NCBI GenBank assembly: GCA_001787465.1
Contig: MFXJ01000029.1
Location: 1 to 11,740, forward strand
Origin: Candidatus Peregrinibacteria bacterium RIFOXYB2_FULL_32_7
GTDB taxonomy: Bacteria; Patescibacteriota; Gracilibacteria; UBA1369; GWF2-33-10
Direction of reading: 5' to 3'
Length of the DNA: 11,740 bases
Shown here: piece after piece, positions 6,428 to 11,740 of the stretch
Layout of the letters: each line of letters begins with the position of its first letter
Position numbering within the stretch: the first letter of the stretch is position 1
Position numbers and translations under genes: made by a program
The notes under the pieces: model-generated
Told to the model about the DNA's origin: nothing
Database searches by the model: none
Seen by the model: the letters and a program-made list of their open reading frames with translations, nothing else

Positions 6428-8170
6428 ATGGAATCTTTAAATCCTGGGTTTGAACAAATTCAAAAAAGAGGTAGCCGGATTGTGGCTGAGGGTTTTCATA
6501 TGTTACCAGCGGCTTCACTGATGATTGGAGCTGGAGTTTTAAATAAAATTTCTGATCGTAAAAAACCTTTTGTTACAGTGATAAATTCATATACGACTCA
6601 AATTCCTGGACATGCTCATCTTGATAAACTTGGGAGAATCTTAGTGGAGGAATTAAAAAAGCTTGGATTTAATGTTTGGTATGCGAATGTTGGTGGATGC
6701 GTGGATGACGGAATCGCTATGGGGCATTTTGGTATGAAATATTCTTTGCCTTCGCGAGAACTGATTACCGATCAGATTGAAACTATTATTGGCGCTCATC
6801 CTTGTGATGCTTGGATTGGCATTGGGAATTGTGACAAAATTGTTCCTGGGATGCTTAACGCTATGGTGAGATTAAATATTCCTTCTCTTTATATTAGTGG
6901 TGGACCAATGCTTGCTGGAAAAAATAATTCTGATTTGATTACGGTTTTTGAAGGAGTTGGTAAGAAATCGGCTGGTAAAATGACTGATGAGGATTTGCAA
7001 AATTTGGCTGAAGGTTCATGTCGGACTTGTGGGAGTTGTGCCGGAATGTTTACCGCTAATTCAATGAATTGTCTGGCTGAAGCAATTGGTCTTGCTCTAC
7101 CTGGAAATGGTACAATCCCAGCCGCAAAATGGATAGATAAAGAAAAATTTGAATGGGAGATAAATCCTGAAAGAATGGCTTTGATTGAAAAATCCGCAAA
7201 AACTATTAAAGAACTTTTGGAAAAAAAGATTTTACCAAGAGATATTGTGACTAGAGAATCAATTGATAATGCTTTTATTCTTGATTTAGCTATGGGAGGA
7301 TCAACTAATACAGTGCTTCACACTTTGGCTTTGGCATATGAAGCTCAAATTAAATATGATTTAAAAAGAATTAGCGAACTTGCGAAATTAACTCCGAATG
7401 TTTGTAAAGTTTCTCCTTCACGACCAGATGTGCATGTTGAAGATGTTCATCGAGTTGGAGGGATTGCCGCGATTTTGAAAGCAGTATATGAAGATGGACG
7501 CTCCCCATTAAATTTGAATCTTAAGACTTGTACTGGGACATTGAAAGATTATGTGATGAATGCTCCTTGCGCCGATGGAGACGTAATTAGAATTGGAGAA
7601 AATGTATTTTCAAAAACCGGTGGTTTGGCAATTTTGTATGGAAATTTAGCGCCTGATGGTGCTGTTGTTAAAACAGCCGGAGTTGAAGCTAATATGATGC
7701 AATTTACTGGGAAAGCCAAAATTTACAATTCTCAGGAAGAATCTTTGCAAGGAATTTTGAATGGTGAAGTTGAAGATGGGGATGTTGTGGTAATTAGATA
7801 TGAGGGACCTAAAGGCGGTCCTGGAATGCAAGAAATGCTTTCGCCAACCTCAGCATTGAAGGGGCGAGGGACAAGGGCGGCTTTGATTACTGATGGTAGA
7901 TTTTCAGGTGGTACTAGAGGACTTTGTATTGGTCATATTTCACCGGAAGCGGCTGTAGGAGGACCAATAGCGGCTTTGGAAAATGGTGATACGATTGAAA
8001 TCGATGCGGAAAAATGCACTTTAAATGTAAAAATTTCTGACGAAGAAATACAAAAAAGATTAAAAAAGTTGCCAAAATTTGAATCAAAGGTCAAAAAAGG
8101 TTGGCTTGGAAGATATACGCAACATGTGCTGAGTGCAAATTTTGGAGCATGTATGGATAATGTGATATGA
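6428..8170 (+). CDS. ilvD: Dihydroxy-acid dehydratase
   Basis: This is a full-length 580-residue IlvD/Edd-family dehydratase. It removes water from dihydroxyisovalerate or dihydroxymethylvalerate to give the 2-keto acids, the step after IlvC. Visible features are [13 protein letters not shown] (53-65), the metal-binding VDDGIAMGH (92-100), GNCDK with Cys135 and Lys137, CRTCGSC (198-204) with the cluster Cys204, GGSTNTVLH (290-298), and GRFSGGTRG (490-498) with the likely catalytic Ser493. The position that is Cys in many [2Fe-2S] dehydratases is Gly61 here, as I recall for E. coli IlvD, so an oxygen-sensitive cluster type is plausible. ATG at 6428 puts the conserved N-terminus at normal length. 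No Shine-Dalgarno is seen, and a TATTCT box 8 bp upstream of the ATG would give a leaderless mRNA. The TGA stop shows UGA is not reassigned. Confidence 0.96.
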   Translation: MESLNPGFEQIQKRGSRIVAEGFHMLPAASLMIGAGVLNKISDRKKPFVTVINSYTTQIPGHAHLDKLGRILVEELKKLGFNVWYANVGGCVDDGIAMGHFGMKYSLPSRELITDQIETIIGAHPCDAWIGIGNCDKIVPGMLNAMVRLNIPSLYISGGPMLAGKNNSDLITVFEGVGKKSAGKMTDEDLQNLAEGSCRTCGSCAGMFTANSMNCLAEAIGLALPGNGTIPAAKWIDKEKFEWEINPERMALIEKSAKTIKELLEKKILPRDIVTRESIDNAFILDLAMGGSTNTVLHTLALAYEAQIKYDLKRISELAKLTPNVCKVSPSRPDVHVEDVHRVGGIAAILKAVYEDGRSPLNLNLKTCTGTLKDYVMNAPCADGDVIRIGENVFSKTGGLAILYGNLAPDGAVVKTAGVEANMMQFTGKAKIYNSQEESLQGILNGEVEDGDVVVIRYEGPKGGPGMQEMLSPTSALKGRGTRAALITDGRFSGGTRGLCIGHISPEAAVGGPIAALENGDTIEIDAEKCTLNVKISDEEIQKRLKKLPKFESKVKKGWLGRYTQHVLSANFGACMDNVI

Positions 8171-8220
8171 AATCTTCTTATTTTTAACAAAAAATTCAGT
8201 AAAAATTCATAATCATTTGT

Positions 8221-8249
8221 TATAGATAAATATTATTGGTTTATCTATA
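8221..8249 (+). promoter_or_regulatory. Hairpin immediately upstream of the transposase start codon
   Basis: TATAGATAAA (8221-8230) pairs perfectly with TTTATCTATA (8240-8249) around a 9-nt loop, followed by TTTT and then the ATG at 8254. It could end ilvD transcription weakly and occlude translation initiation of the transposase gene. IS200-type transposase genes are known to be silenced by a 5' leader terminator and a start-site-masking stem. No other terminator lies in the 83-bp gap after ilvD. Confidence 0.55.
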
Positions 8250-8253
8250 TTTT

Positions 8254-8958
8254 ATGTGTGAAAAATTTAACGATAAATATCGGATTGAAACAACGCGCTT
8301 AAAAACGTGGGATTATACGTGGGATGGATATTATTTTGTAACGATATGTACGCAAAATCGAGAATGTTTTTTCGGTGATATTCGAAATGGAAAAATGGTT
8401 TTAAATGAATGTGGAGAAATTATAAAAAACGAATGGGTGAAAACGAAAGAAATACGAAGAATGGTTAAATTGGATGAATTTATAATTATGCCAAATCATT
8501 TTCATGGAATTTTGATTATTCAAAATAATGATCAGAATCATAATATGATGTTTGGTGATAAAAAAATGTCGTTGGTCGTAGATATGCCCCGCCGGGGCAT
8601 ATCTACAACGACGCCAAATGAATCAACGACGCCAAATGAATCAACGACGCCAAATGAATCAACGACGCCAAATGAATCAACGACGCCAAATGAATCAACG
8701 ACGCCAAATGAATCAACGACGCAAAATCGAAAACCAAACCATCGTCCGCAATGGAAACCAAATTCATTGGGATCAATTATAAATCAATTTAAAATGATTT
8801 GTACAAAACAAATACGCGTTATAAATTCAGATTTCTCATGGCAAAAATTGTATTATGATCGAATTATTCGCAATGAATATGAATTAAAACGTATTAGAGG
8901 GTATATTATTGATAATCCATTGAATTGGGAAAGAGATAGAAATAATAAAAAAAATTAG
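8254..8958 (+). CDS. REP-associated tyrosine transposase (RAYT-like, Y1/HUH superfamily)
   Basis: This 234-residue Y1_Tnp-domain protein is related to IS200/IS605 TnpA and E. coli RAYT (TnpA-REP). It has the N-terminal block TWDGYYFVTICTQNRECFFG (22-41) and the HUH motif in MPNHFHGIL (79-87; His82, His84). It also has SLGSIINQFK (171-180), the SWQKLYYDRIIRNEYEL block (195-211) and YIIDNP (217-222). Tyr217 is the likely nucleophile by comparison with Tyr115 of the E. coli enzyme. RAYTs nick single-stranded DNA at REP hairpins. Between HUH and the tyrosine helix is an unusual insert: a palindrome-encoded segment (109-118) followed by six copies of TTPNES (119-154). The ATG at 8254 is preferred over an in-frame TTG at 8236, which lies in the leader hairpin. 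No IS200-type partner gene is present, and a terminator follows 60 bp downstream. The gene appears intact. Confidence 0.88.
   Translation: MCEKFNDKYRIETTRLKTWDYTWDGYYFVTICTQNRECFFGDIRNGKMVLNECGEIIKNEWVKTKEIRRMVKLDEFIIMPNHFHGILIIQNNDQNHNMMFGDKKMSLVVDMPRRGISTTTPNESTTPNESTTPNESTTPNESTTPNESTTPNESTTQNRKPNHRPQWKPNSLGSIINQFKMICTKQIRVINSDFSWQKLYYDRIIRNEYELKRIRGYIIDNPLNWERDRNNKKN
8569..8611 (+). repeat. REP-like GC-rich palindrome inside the transposase gene
   Basis: GTAGATATGCCCC (8578-8590) and GGGGCATATCTAC (8594-8606) form a perfect 13-bp stem with a 3-nt GCC loop. Outside it, TCGTT (8569-8573) pairs with AACGA (8607-8611) if GGTC (8574-8577) bulges out. The element is GC-rich at its core in AT-rich DNA and starts with GTAG, the tetranucleotide reported 5' of many bacterial REPs recognised by RAYTs. 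It is in frame and encodes VDMPRRGIST within the protein. Confidence 0.8.
8608..8715 (+). repeat. Six perfect 18-bp tandem repeats coding TTPNES
   Basis: Six identical units of ACGACGCCAAATGAATCA run without interruption; a decayed seventh begins ACGACGC at 8716. The unit length is a multiple of three, so copy-number change keeps the frame. The array starts inside the right arm of the REP-like palindrome. Identity of all six copies, including third codon positions, indicates recent expansion. Confidence 0.95.
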
Positions 8959-9018
8959 AATTAAATAAAATCATAACTATTACCAAAATACTTATAGTTA
9001 AAATATAAAATTTCAAAT

Positions 9019-9055
9019 AAAACAAGCCAAAATGTATTTTAAAGGCTTGTTTTTT
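9019..9055 (+). terminator. Rho-independent terminator after the transposase gene
   Basis: AAAACAAGCC (9019-9028) pairs with GGCTTGTTTT (9044-9053) in a 10-bp stem ending in a run of six T (9050-9055). The loop can itself pair AAAAT with ATTTT. It is the best terminator in the window and separates the transposase-like gene from the downstream membrane protein gene. Confidence 0.85.
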
Positions 9056-9079
9056 GAATTATTAAAAATTAATATACGG

Positions 9080-9101
9080 TATACTCTTAGTATTTTACTA
9101 A
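9080..9101 (+). promoter_or_regulatory. Possible -10 box and start-site inverted repeat for the membrane protein gene
   Basis: TATACT (9080-9085) is a good -10 sequence. The nearest -35-like hexamer, TTGAAT at 9054-9059, is 20 bp away, which is long. Directly downstream, TTAGTA (9087-9092) and TACTAA (9096-9101) form a perfect 6-bp inverted repeat over the expected start of transcription, a possible operator. The rest of the 8959-9128 gap is AT-rich and featureless apart from the terminator and an ATAGTTA motif present twice, plus once inverted. Confidence 0.3.
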
Positions 9102-9170
9102 TAGTTAAAATTTCTAATTATTATTAAATTGAAAAAACTTCAAATTGGTGCTGATAATGGAGTATGGATA

Positions 9171-10757
9171 ATGAGACAAGAATTGCCAGAAAGAGGGGGA
9201 CATAATAGGCCTGAAACTTTAAGTTGGACTAGTGTTACCAGAGATTTATTACATCTTCGAGGTACACTACAAGAATTATTAGTTAAAAGGGAAGGAGGAG
9301 CAATTACTGATGATACAATTACTGATGATGTGGAGCAACAACGATCATTGAGTGAAACACAATATTCATACATAAGACCTGGTAGAAAAGATATATTGTT
9401 ACCATCTAATATCTCTAAAGATACATCTGAAAAAATAGTTTTTTGGTTTGGATCAGGTATGCGAGCAGATCAAGTTGAGAGTGAAAGGACTATTTTGGAA
9501 TTAGAAAGGCAAGAAGTAACTCGGACTTCAGTTGGTTTAGATCTTCCAATAATGAAATCTACACGTAGCAGATTTCGTATTTTATTAGGTTTTGCTACAG
9601 GCATTGCTTTGGCTGGAGGAGCATTAATAGCTGAAAGTCCTATAGTAACAAGTGGAACAGGTAGAGTGATTTACGTTCCTAATACAATGACTCCCGGTCA
9701 ATCATCTGCTAGAGTTCGAAATTCTCAATATCTTCAATTTAAAGATTTGGAACTAGGCGATACGTTTTATGAATATTTATGTCAACGTGCTGGTCAAAAA
9801 GTAGACCGTGTTACTCCTCAATCTATGTCCGCTATTATGAATGTTGCGGCTGATCATTTCGAAGCTAAAGGTCAGTCTTTTAACGATTATATTAATTTTG
9901 ATGGGCTTGATTATTTTCGAATAACAAGACCTGATTTGTTTGCACGGATTGTGGAAAAAATTAAATCCGAAGGTATAGTTGCGCCTTCAGTTTCTGAAAT
10001 TTCAAATTTTGATTTTTCACAACTTGGTCAGCAGACTGAATTTGAAGATTTTTATCATCATCTTGCTATGTATTTTGTAGATTTAGATAAAGTATATGAT
10101 TTTTATGCCATATTATATAAAGCGCAACAATATCTTAATGGCACAGCTGTTGATGACGGCTTTGAAATAAATAATGAAGTTGAAACAGACGCAATAACTA
10201 TAGATACAAGAAGCGGTGCAAATATAGATTTTAAAACCTTGCAAGATCAACAGGAATTTCACGTGGATGCTTATTATGATAATGCGGAATATGATGAGTT
10301 TACATTAAGTGAAGCTGATGTAGATGAAGAAGGAGATTATGAAGAAGTTGCTTTAACTGAGGCAGATATTTATGAAGAAGGAGATTATGAAGAAGTTGCT
10401 TTAACTGAGGCAGATATTTATGAAGAAGGAGATTATGAAGAAGTTGCTTTAAGTGAAGCTGATGTAGATGATGAGGATGCTTTCTTATTAACTGATGTTG
10501 TGAAAGAGCAGGATGATGGTAATTTTAATGCCGTTGATTTTTTTGGAATGAATGATGATGAAGCTGAAAAAATTACCCGCCCAGAAAATGTCGGGCAGGC
10601 TGATGATATTTTAGTATTAAGATCTGAAGATGTTGTTAATAAAACGAATGAGGGTAAACAAAAGGTGGTTACACCATTTGCATTAGCAGAGACCTTAAAA
10701 ATAGAAAGAAAAAAAACAAGTTTATGGGGAAGATTGAAAGGGATATTTAATGCTTAA
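9171..10757 (+). CDS. Hypothetical single-pass membrane protein with acidic C-terminal repeats
   Basis: I do not recognise a family. From the ATG at 9171 it has 528 residues, and an in-frame TTG at 9129 would add 14. The ATG is preferred because GGAG (9159-9162) stands 8 nt before it, one of the few Shine-Dalgarno-like sites here. Layout in the 528-residue numbering: a charged soluble N-terminus (1-130); a basic KSTRSRFR patch; one transmembrane helix (ILLGFATGIALAGGALIA, about 137-154); and a mixed domain (about 155-335) rich in aromatic residues (FYEYL, FDGLDYF, FEDFYHHLAMYF). Three 16-residue acidic repeats of the form (S/T)EADxxEEGDYEEVAL occupy about 380-430, followed by a basic end (WGRLKGIFNA). 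Basic residues before the helix suggest a cytoplasmic N-terminus and an exported acidic C-terminus. The gene is isolated between a terminator and a HAD gene, and its function is unknown. Confidence 0.75.
   Translation: MRQELPERGGHNRPETLSWTSVTRDLLHLRGTLQELLVKREGGAITDDTITDDVEQQRSLSETQYSYIRPGRKDILLPSNISKDTSEKIVFWFGSGMRADQVESERTILELERQEVTRTSVGLDLPIMKSTRSRFRILLGFATGIALAGGALIAESPIVTSGTGRVIYVPNTMTPGQSSARVRNSQYLQFKDLELGDTFYEYLCQRAGQKVDRVTPQSMSAIMNVAADHFEAKGQSFNDYINFDGLDYFRITRPDLFARIVEKIKSEGIVAPSVSEISNFDFSQLGQQTEFEDFYHHLAMYFVDLDKVYDFYAILYKAQQYLNGTAVDDGFEINNEVETDAITIDTRSGANIDFKTLQDQQEFHVDAYYDNAEYDEFTLSEADVDEEGDYEEVALTEADIYEEGDYEEVALTEADIYEEGDYEEVALSEADVDDEDAFLLTDVVKEQDDGNFNAVDFFGMNDDEAEKITRPENVGQADDILVLRSEDVVNKTNEGKQKVVTPFALAETLKIERKKTSLWGRLKGIFNA
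10326..10452 (+). repeat. 48-bp in-frame tandem repeats (acidic 16-residue units)
   Basis: Two identical 48-bp units (10326-10373 and 10374-10421) are followed by 31 bp of a third (10422-10452). The array is flanked on both sides by a diverged copy of the linker (TTAAGTGAAGCTGATGTAGA before 10326 and again from about 10449). In protein terms there are three EEGDYEEVAL cores joined by (S/T)EAD(V/I)(D/Y). The DNA-level identity indicates recent duplication. Confidence 0.93.
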
Positions 10758-10886
10758 TTTAAATAATCCCTAAAAATATTATGAGAAAAATCATGGTAAG
10801 CCATATTGTCATTTTTTTACCAAACGATTTGATTAGGAGTTTTATAGAAATTTGTTTAAAATTAAAAGTGTTTTTTGAAATATTTT

Positions 10887-11573
10887 ATGAAAAATTATCA
10901 ATATTTTTTATTCGATCTTGATGGGACAATTATTGATTCCAGTCAGGGAATTGGAAATGGCGTTAGATATGCTTTTAAAAAATTAAGTATTGATAAGAAA
11001 TATATTGAAGCAACAATAAAAAATATCGGCATGCCGCTACAACATTTTATTAGTAGCGTTTATCAGTTTGATGAAAAAACAAAAATAAAAGCTGTTAAGT
11101 TTTATAGGCAATATTATAAGAAAAAAGGAATTTTTGAAAATAAAGTATATAAAGGAATAAGAAAAATTTTAGAAAAGTTAAAATCTGAAAATAAAACAAT
11201 TTGTTTAGCGACATCAAAACCATTAATTTTTGCAAAAAAGATTTTGAAATATGAAAATTTAGATCAATATTTTGATATTATTATTGGAAGTAGACTTAAT
11301 AATACTTTATTCGAAAAAAGTGAAATAATTGCTTGTGTTTTAAAAAAACTAAAAAATCCATCAAAAGATCAAGTAGTGATGATAGGGGATAGAGATTATG
11401 ACATTTTTGGAGCAAAGATTAATAGTATTGATTGTATCGGAGTAACTTATGGATTTGGGAGCAGGAAGGAACTTGTGAAAGCAGGAGCTACTTATATTGT
11501 GGAAGAGGCGAAGGAGATAGAGATTTTTTCCTGCGGCTCTTCATCCAAAAAGTCTGAAGAGCCGCGGAAATAA
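10887..11573 (+). CDS. HAD-superfamily phosphatase (phosphoglycolate phosphatase/5'-nucleotidase-like)
   Basis: This 228-residue HAD hydrolase has a C1-type helical cap. Motif I is FDLDGT (9-14; nucleophile Asp10, acid/base Asp12). Motif II is ATSKP with Ser110, motif III is Lys144 in FEKSEII, and motif IV is IGDRDYDIFGA with Asp168 and Asp172. All catalytic positions are present. The size and the GFGSRKELVKAGATYIVEE end resemble Gph/PpaX-type phosphatases, but the substrate cannot be read from sequence. ATG at 10887 is chosen over TTG at 10875 because it leaves the usual short lead to motif I. The last 13 or so residues (CGSSSKKSEEPRK) lie beyond the family's normal end and are encoded by a strong hairpin at 11531-11567. 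The gene converges on ssb with only 2 bp between stop codons. Confidence 0.92.
   Translation: MKNYQYFLFDLDGTIIDSSQGIGNGVRYAFKKLSIDKKYIEATIKNIGMPLQHFISSVYQFDEKTKIKAVKFYRQYYKKKGIFENKVYKGIRKILEKLKSENKTICLATSKPLIFAKKILKYENLDQYFDIIIGSRLNNTLFEKSEIIACVLKKLKNPSKDQVVMIGDRDYDIFGAKINSIDCIGVTYGFGSRKELVKAGATYIVEEAKEIEIFSCGSSSKKSEEPRK
11531..11567 (+). terminator. GC-rich hairpin at the 3' end of the HAD gene, likely terminator
   Basis: GCGGCTCTTCA (11533-11543) pairs perfectly with TGAAGAGCCGC (11555-11565) around an 11-nt loop; a T-G and a C-G pair extend the stem to 13 bp in RNA. The stem ends 3 bp before the HAD stop codon and is followed by a T-rich stretch (TTTTATTTTT), though not an immediate U-run. 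It may end transcription between the convergent HAD and ssb genes, or be a palindromic repeat inserted at the gene end. Confidence 0.65.
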
Positions 11574-11575
11574 TT

Positions 11576-11740
11576 TTATTTTTCTTCTTTTGTTGTTTCT
11601 TTCGTTTCTTCTTCCGCACCTTCTTTTTTTGTTTTAATTAAATCCAGTCTGTCAGCAACTATTTCGGTTGTATAGTTGATTTTTTTATCTTTACCTTCAA
11701 ATCGTTCATAGTGTACCTCTCCAATAACATGAACGGCATC
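11576..11740 (-). CDS. ssb: Single-stranded DNA-binding protein, C-terminal part (cut by window edge)
   Basis: The reverse strand from 11740 reads 54 residues to a TAA at 11576-11578. The visible part begins DAVHVIGEVHYERFEGKDKK and continues NYTTEIVADRLDLI, the last strands of the bacterial SSB OB-fold (the usual form is GxLxxxxWxDKDGxxRYxTEIVADRV). SSB coats single-stranded DNA in replication and repair. After Leu/Ile the chain is a short Lys/Glu/Thr tail (EGAEEETKETTKEEK). It lacks the DDDxPF-type acidic tip through which bacterial SSBs recruit partners, and is much shorter than usual. The N-terminus lies outside the window. The gene is convergent with the HAD gene. Confidence 0.88.
   Translation of the reverse strand, partial: DAVHVIGEVHYERFEGKDKKINYTTEIVADRLDLIKTKKEGAEEETKETTKEEK

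Noticed and set aside
8236..8253. TTG start for the transposase gene
   Set aside because: It falls inside the leader hairpin and adds only six residues; the ATG at 8254 is a better start.
8608..8715. Regular direct repeats considered as a CRISPR array
   Set aside because: Units are contiguous with no spacers, are in frame, and encode TTPNES within a transposase gene.
8221..9055. Left and right hairpins as ends of an IS200/IS605 element
   Set aside because: The two hairpins share no sequence. No matching target or cleavage tetranucleotides can be defined, and RAYT genes are usually not self-mobile.
9129..9170. TTG start for the unknown membrane protein
   Set aside because: Possible, but the ATG at 9171 has a GGAG 8 nt upstream whereas the TTG has no ribosome-binding site.
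10875..10886. TTG start for the HAD gene
   Set aside because: It adds four residues beyond the normal family N-terminus; the ATG at 10887 is preferred.
10781..10921. 46-codon ORF between the membrane protein gene and the HAD gene
   Set aside because: It overlaps the HAD start in another frame, is mostly Ile/Phe/Lys as expected from AT-rich DNA, and has no ribosome-binding site.

Overview
The window is AT-rich bacterial DNA with short spacers, few Shine-Dalgarno sequences and small proteins. A TrmB-type regulator sits with a ferritin-like/VIT membrane protein and fermentative pta-ackA genes. Together these point to an uncultivated, Patescibacteria (CPR)-like bacterium. That is an inference, because there is no rRNA or other phylogenetic marker here. 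TGA ends ilvC, purM and ilvD, so the UGA=Gly code of the Gracilibacteria/Absconditabacteria does not apply.

Layout. Positions 1-3068 (minus strand) hold a TrmB-family regulator, a ferritin-like/VIT1 iron-manganese membrane protein, phosphate acetyltransferase (pta) and the first 61 codons of acetate kinase (ackA). They are read in that order. The 165-bp gap at 3069-3233 has divergent promoters. From it ilvC (a class I ketol-acid reductoisomerase of yeast/Bacteroidetes type) reads rightward, followed by purM. A leftward gene of unknown function (5485-5943) ends 8 bp from purM. A small DUF2103-like gene and ilvD (dihydroxy-acid dehydratase) then read rightward. IlvC and IlvD are consecutive steps of valine/isoleucine synthesis; ilvBN, ilvE and the leu genes are not in the window. 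Pta and AckA form the acetyl-CoA to acetate ATP-yielding branch.

Positions 8171-11740 look like accessory sequence. There is a REP-associated (Y1/HUH) transposase-like gene with a hairpin just before its start codon, a GC-rich REP-like palindrome inside its coding region and six perfect 18-bp in-frame repeats. A good rho-independent terminator follows. Next comes an unrecognised single-pass membrane protein with acidic 16-residue repeats. A HAD phosphatase follows, whose last codons lie in a strong hairpin, and it converges on the C-terminal part of an ssb gene running off the right edge.

The most interesting signals are the self-contained REP-like palindrome within its own transposase, the recurrence of GC-rich palindromes inside reading frames in this low-GC DNA, and the unknown repeat protein. 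No CRISPR array, tRNA or rRNA was seen. All family assignments come from reading motifs by eye; no database search was run.
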